Part shown: positions 60,396-63,065 of the stretch, piece by piece
Layout: each line of letters begins with the position of its first letter
Position numbering within the stretch: the stretch's first letter is position 1
NCBI GenBank assembly: GCA_945905815.1
Contig: CAMDQH010000010.1
Location: forward strand, 1 to 63,065
DNA length: 63,065 nucleotides
Origin: Bacteriovorax stolpii
GTDB taxonomy: Bacteria > Bdellovibrionota > Bacteriovoracia > Bacteriovoracales > Bacteriovoracaceae
Direction of reading: 5' to 3'
Notes under the pieces: generated by a model
The model's input: the letters and a program-made list of their open reading frames with translations, nothing else
The model's database searches: none
What the model was told of the DNA's origin: nothing
Program-made: the position numbers and the translations under genes

Positions 60396-63065
60396 ATGAA
60401 GCTTTTCTTGCCTTTTATTCTGGGATTATGTGTCCTGGTACAATCATGTACTGGTCAAAAACCTGCGGACTTAAAAAATTCTACTACATCTCGCCGTGCC
60501 GTAAAGGGGTCATGTTCATCAATGGTTTTTGAAGGGCAGGTATTGAGTAAGAAGAATATTTTAAATATTTTTGACTGCTCAGGGTGGGAAAAAAAATATC
60601 CTGACTTGAATCTTGCCATCAAGAATTCGGATGAGAAATCAATTGATCATGTCTTTAAAGTTTTTAATGATAATTTTTTTAGTACCAAGGAAAAAAGAAA
60701 GGCATCGTTTGAGCTTGTTGCGAATGCGGAAGCGCGTGGGGAAATGAACACATTATCCCATGTTTTGGAAAAGAGTTTGGCCGATCATGAGATCTTAACT
60801 CAAATAACTAAAGTGCTAAATACTGATAAACTTAAGAGCAATGAGAAATCTGCTTTTATGAAAGTATTCTCAATTACGAATGACGAGAATATTAAGATCG
60901 TCAGCGCATTTAAAAACATAATTAAAGCTTACGAATTGAATAAGTCTTCACTCAATAACTTATTAACCAATGAAGATAAAAATAAGCTTATTGAAAAGGC
61001 CAGCGCCTTAATGGGTGATATTTCCCAAAATATGGATAACCAAAGCTGGAAACAGCTTTCTAGCATTGTTCACAGTGACGAGTCTCCCATTCAGAAATGG
61101 GCAATTGGTAGCGCCAATGGTGATGTGAATACTCTTTTGGATATAATTGAAGAGCCGAATTTTTATAACGATATTTCTTTTTTAAGTAGCAGTTTAGAAA
61201 CGGGAGTAAGGTGCGGAAATCGAGCGAGTACTAAAGATTTTTATATTAATGTGGGTCAAGAGCTAAAACATATCATCGAAGGTCTCAAGTTTGATGACAA
61301 GGAAAGCTTTGAGAGGATTCTTCTTCATGGACTAACGAAGTTTTTGGCCTTTCAAGAGTTTTGCGAAGAAAAAGAGCAACAGCAAGGGATTAACTCTTTC
61401 TACGCAATTATAAAACATGCCTTTAATGTCCTTCCTTCTGCTCACGATTTTAATTTTCTAAAAAAAATACACGTAGTCTTTGGAGAGGACAGATTTAGAT
61501 TTTTATCTTTTCTTAAGTCTAAAAGTTTTTCTGGTTTACGTGATCTGATGATTGATATGAATGCCGACGGTAGAGATGAACAAATTGCCAAAATACTTTT
61601 TGAGGTCTTAGCCGAAGTCTCTAGCGAGGACTTAATTACAGTTTCAGAGATGTTAAATGAGTTGGCCACCAATGATAGCAAAACGAAGTTATGGTACGGT
61701 TCATGGGGCACTCTTTGGAATGGCCTGAGTGAAAAAGAGAAAGATGATTTTATTACATTTACAGGAATATTTTTATCAGAAGGTGTTCGTACTTCTGACG
61801 TGCTTAATTTTCTAGAATCCACTTTTGTAGCGTTTCCTCTGCTGTCACCTGATATCGCTAGAAATCTTAGTGATCATATTTACCAAAAAGATCTCAGATA
61901 TGCCATTAAAGTCCTTGCGCAGGAGAAAGTTCAAGAACAGCTATCTGTATTTTTATCAAATAAAGGTCTATTTGAGTTCATAGAAATAATGACTCAAGAA
62001 TACGTAGCTCCAACTACGATAATTCAACCTATAATTCATAATAAAAAAATTCATTCTTCATATGTTGAAAAATCTCAGACAAATGAATCGGTGCAGACTA
62101 GAACTTGTTTTAAGCTTCTGACGGAAAACTATGAGAGGGATACTAACTATTATAATCTTGTAAATACTTTACCTGAATCATGCTTGAACGTATTAGGAAG
62201 CGCTGGATTTGTAGGCCAAATATTTTTATGGATGAATTCTTCAGAAGCCTATTTTAAAGAGCACTATCAAGTTAATGACTTTCATTCGGCTACAGGAGTT
62301 TGGTCCCCAGGAATGTTGCAGTTCATTTTCACCGCAGCTGTTAAGGCAAACTTTGTGCTCTCGAGCAATGATGGCAAATTAGGAATTAAACAAAACCTGG
62401 ACGAGATTCACCGTGTAATGACAGATGCTCGTCTCCTCGAAACATTTCATCAGTTTTCAAAAGTATATACTTCTCTTGATCGAAATTTAGGCTTAGATTA
62501 TCGCTTGCTTAAATTTGTTAACAGCAAGAACGACGCTGAGCTGAATCAAATAACCTCGGATAGTTTTAAGTTATTAGGAAAGTCAGATTCATTGGTTAAC
62601 GTATCTATTAAACCAAACCATTGTTCTGAATTTGATGCTAATTTGGGCGCAAAACCATGTCAGTCAAATGCTTCCAAAGTGGAAGGTTTTTTAAAAATAC
62701 TTCGCATTCTTAAACGTAAAAACGAAAATGAGAATAGCTTAATCAAAGAGTTAGTAAATTGGGTTCATCCTTCAGGGGGAGTTGAACTCCCCTTTAAAAA
62801 ACCAACAACTAGGAAGCATCAAGCATCAATTGATGAAATGATACGCTTTCTTTACGATTTATCCTCCAAAGAAACGATGAAGTCTTTCAAGTATCATACT
62901 GAAAATAATGTCGAAACTGTTCAAGGAACAGTGATAGATCGCCTAGAAGTAATTATTCGTGACATTGGATTTTCTAATAATTTTTATGGAGCATACTTTA
63001 AAAACCAAGTCGCATCTTCGACCGATTATCGACAAAATCTAATTGATTCAGAAAAGCTCCTTAAA
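60396..63065 (+). CDS. Very large lipoprotein, unknown function (3' end outside window)
   Basis: Open from an ATG at 60396 to the right edge, 890 codons without a stop; I checked the middle and last parts of the frame. The signal peptide ends in a lipobox-like VQSC at residues 15-18, so it is probably anchored by lipid to a membrane. The visible part is largely helical, with scattered cysteines (about five after the lipobox region in the first 750 residues). No domain that I recognise. AGGG precedes the start. Confidence 0.75.
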   Translation, partial: MKLFLPFILGLCVLVQSCTGQKPADLKNSTTSRRAVKGSCSSMVFEGQVLSKKNILNIFDCSGWEKKYPDLNLAIKNSDEKSIDHVFKVFNDNFFSTKEKRKASFELVANAEARGEMNTLSHVLEKSLADHEILTQITKVLNTDKLKSNEKSAFMKVFSITNDENIKIVSAFKNIIKAYELNKSSLNNLLTNEDKNKLIEKASALMGDISQNMDNQSWKQLSSIVHSDESPIQKWAIGSANGDVNTLLDIIEEPNFYNDISFLSSSLETGVRCGNRASTKDFYINVGQELKHIIEGLKFDDKESFERILLHGLTKFLAFQEFCEEKEQQQGINSFYAIIKHAFNVLPSAHDFNFLKKIHVVFGEDRFRFLSFLKSKSFSGLRDLMIDMNADGRDEQIAKILFEVLAEVSSEDLITVSEMLNELATNDSKTKLWYGSWGTLWNGLSEKEKDDFITFTGIFLSEGVRTSDVLNFLESTFVAFPLLSPDIARNLSDHIYQKDLRYAIKVLAQEKVQEQLSVFLSNKGLFEFIEIMTQEYVAPTTIIQPIIHNKKIHSSYVEKSQTNESVQTRTCFKLLTENYERDTNYYNLVNTLPESCLNVLGSAGFVGQIFLWMNSSEAYFKEHYQVNDFHSATGVWSPGMLQFIFTAAVKANFVLSSNDGKLGIKQNLDEIHRVMTDARLLETFHQFSKVYTSLDRNLGLDYRLLKFVNSKNDAELNQITSDSFKLLGKSDSLVNVSIKPNHCSEFDANLGAKPCQSNASKVEGFLKILRILKRKNENENSLIKELVNWVHPSGGVELPFKKPTTRKHQASIDEMIRFLYDLSSKETMKSFKYHTENNVETVQGTVIDRLEVIIRDIGFSNNFYGAYFKNQVASSTDYRQNLIDSEKLLK

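Noticed and set aside
1-63065. CRISPR arrays, insertion sequences, prophage or attachment sites
   Set aside because: I saw no regularly spaced repeats, transposase or integrase motifs, or terminal repeats anywhere; gene content is core chromosomal.

Overview
This window is AT-rich, gene-dense bacterial chromosome with short intergenic gaps. It probably comes from a Gram-negative Bdellovibrio-and-like organism (phylum Bdellovibrionota, perhaps the Bacteriovoracales side). This assignment is an inference from gene content and protein style; no rRNA is present to settle it. The evidence is a Gram-negative envelope (rfaE2, an LpxH-like phosphatase, an ArnT-like glycosyltransferase, meso-DAP-type MurE), a dnaX-ybaB-recR-roadblock-mglA cluster, RNase J, a FliA-type flagellin promoter, and several secreted or lipoproteins without recognisable families.

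Layout. 1-2.5 kb holds a truncated SET-domain gene, a group of tiny stress-type genes (CsbD, DUF1328 and two orphans) and a methyltransferase. 2.8-5.9 kb holds a sigma-54 response regulator, an unknown gene and pdxH. 5.9-8.6 kb holds a PAP2 phosphatase, a dolichol-phosphate-mannose-synthase-like enzyme and a GT-C membrane glycosyltransferase, which look like one lipid-linked sugar module. 8.6-10.4 kb holds a PilZ protein, tadA, tRNA-Ser(GGA) and the SRP RNA. 10.6-15.6 kb runs dnaX-ybaB-recR-roadblock-mglA-dksA-mtnP. 15.6-32.1 kb is the complete dcw cluster: rsmH-ftsL-ftsI-murE-murF-mraY-murD-ftsW-murG-murC-murB-ftsQ-ftsA-ftsZ, closed by a strong terminator. 32.1-35.0 kb (minus strand) carries udk, RNase J and a zinc-finger membrane protein. 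35.2-38.3 kb carries prmA-rsmE-RDD-rfaE2-orf. 38.4-40.9 kb carries flagellin with its own FliA promoter, a YcgR-like PilZ protein and an LpxH-like phosphatase. 40.9-49.5 kb is a nine-gene minus-strand run: fliD-fliS-fliT-like-orf448-orf139-histidine kinase-response regulator-nadK-recN. 49.7-55.8 kb holds an unknown polytopic membrane protein, an orphan small protein with its own promoter and terminator, a CysQ-like phosphatase, nth, rlmE, a stand-alone transpeptidase and lepB. 55.8-59.5 kb holds mutS2 and an RqcH-like gene, head to head with abutting start codons. The window ends in a secreted protein and a very large lipoprotein that runs off the right edge.

How it fits together. Most of the window is envelope growth and division plus motility. 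The most interesting points are: a candidate pathway for mannose-decorated, phosphate-free lipid A (known chemistry in B. bacteriovorus, whose genes I do not know to be assigned); a MurD inside the dcw cluster whose ATPase centre has lost the P-loop lysine and other ATP/Mg residues; the physical pairing of a ribosome-collision factor (MutS2) with the C-terminal tailing factor (RqcH-like); and a soluble two-component system, NAD kinase and RecN wired into the flagellar filament operon.
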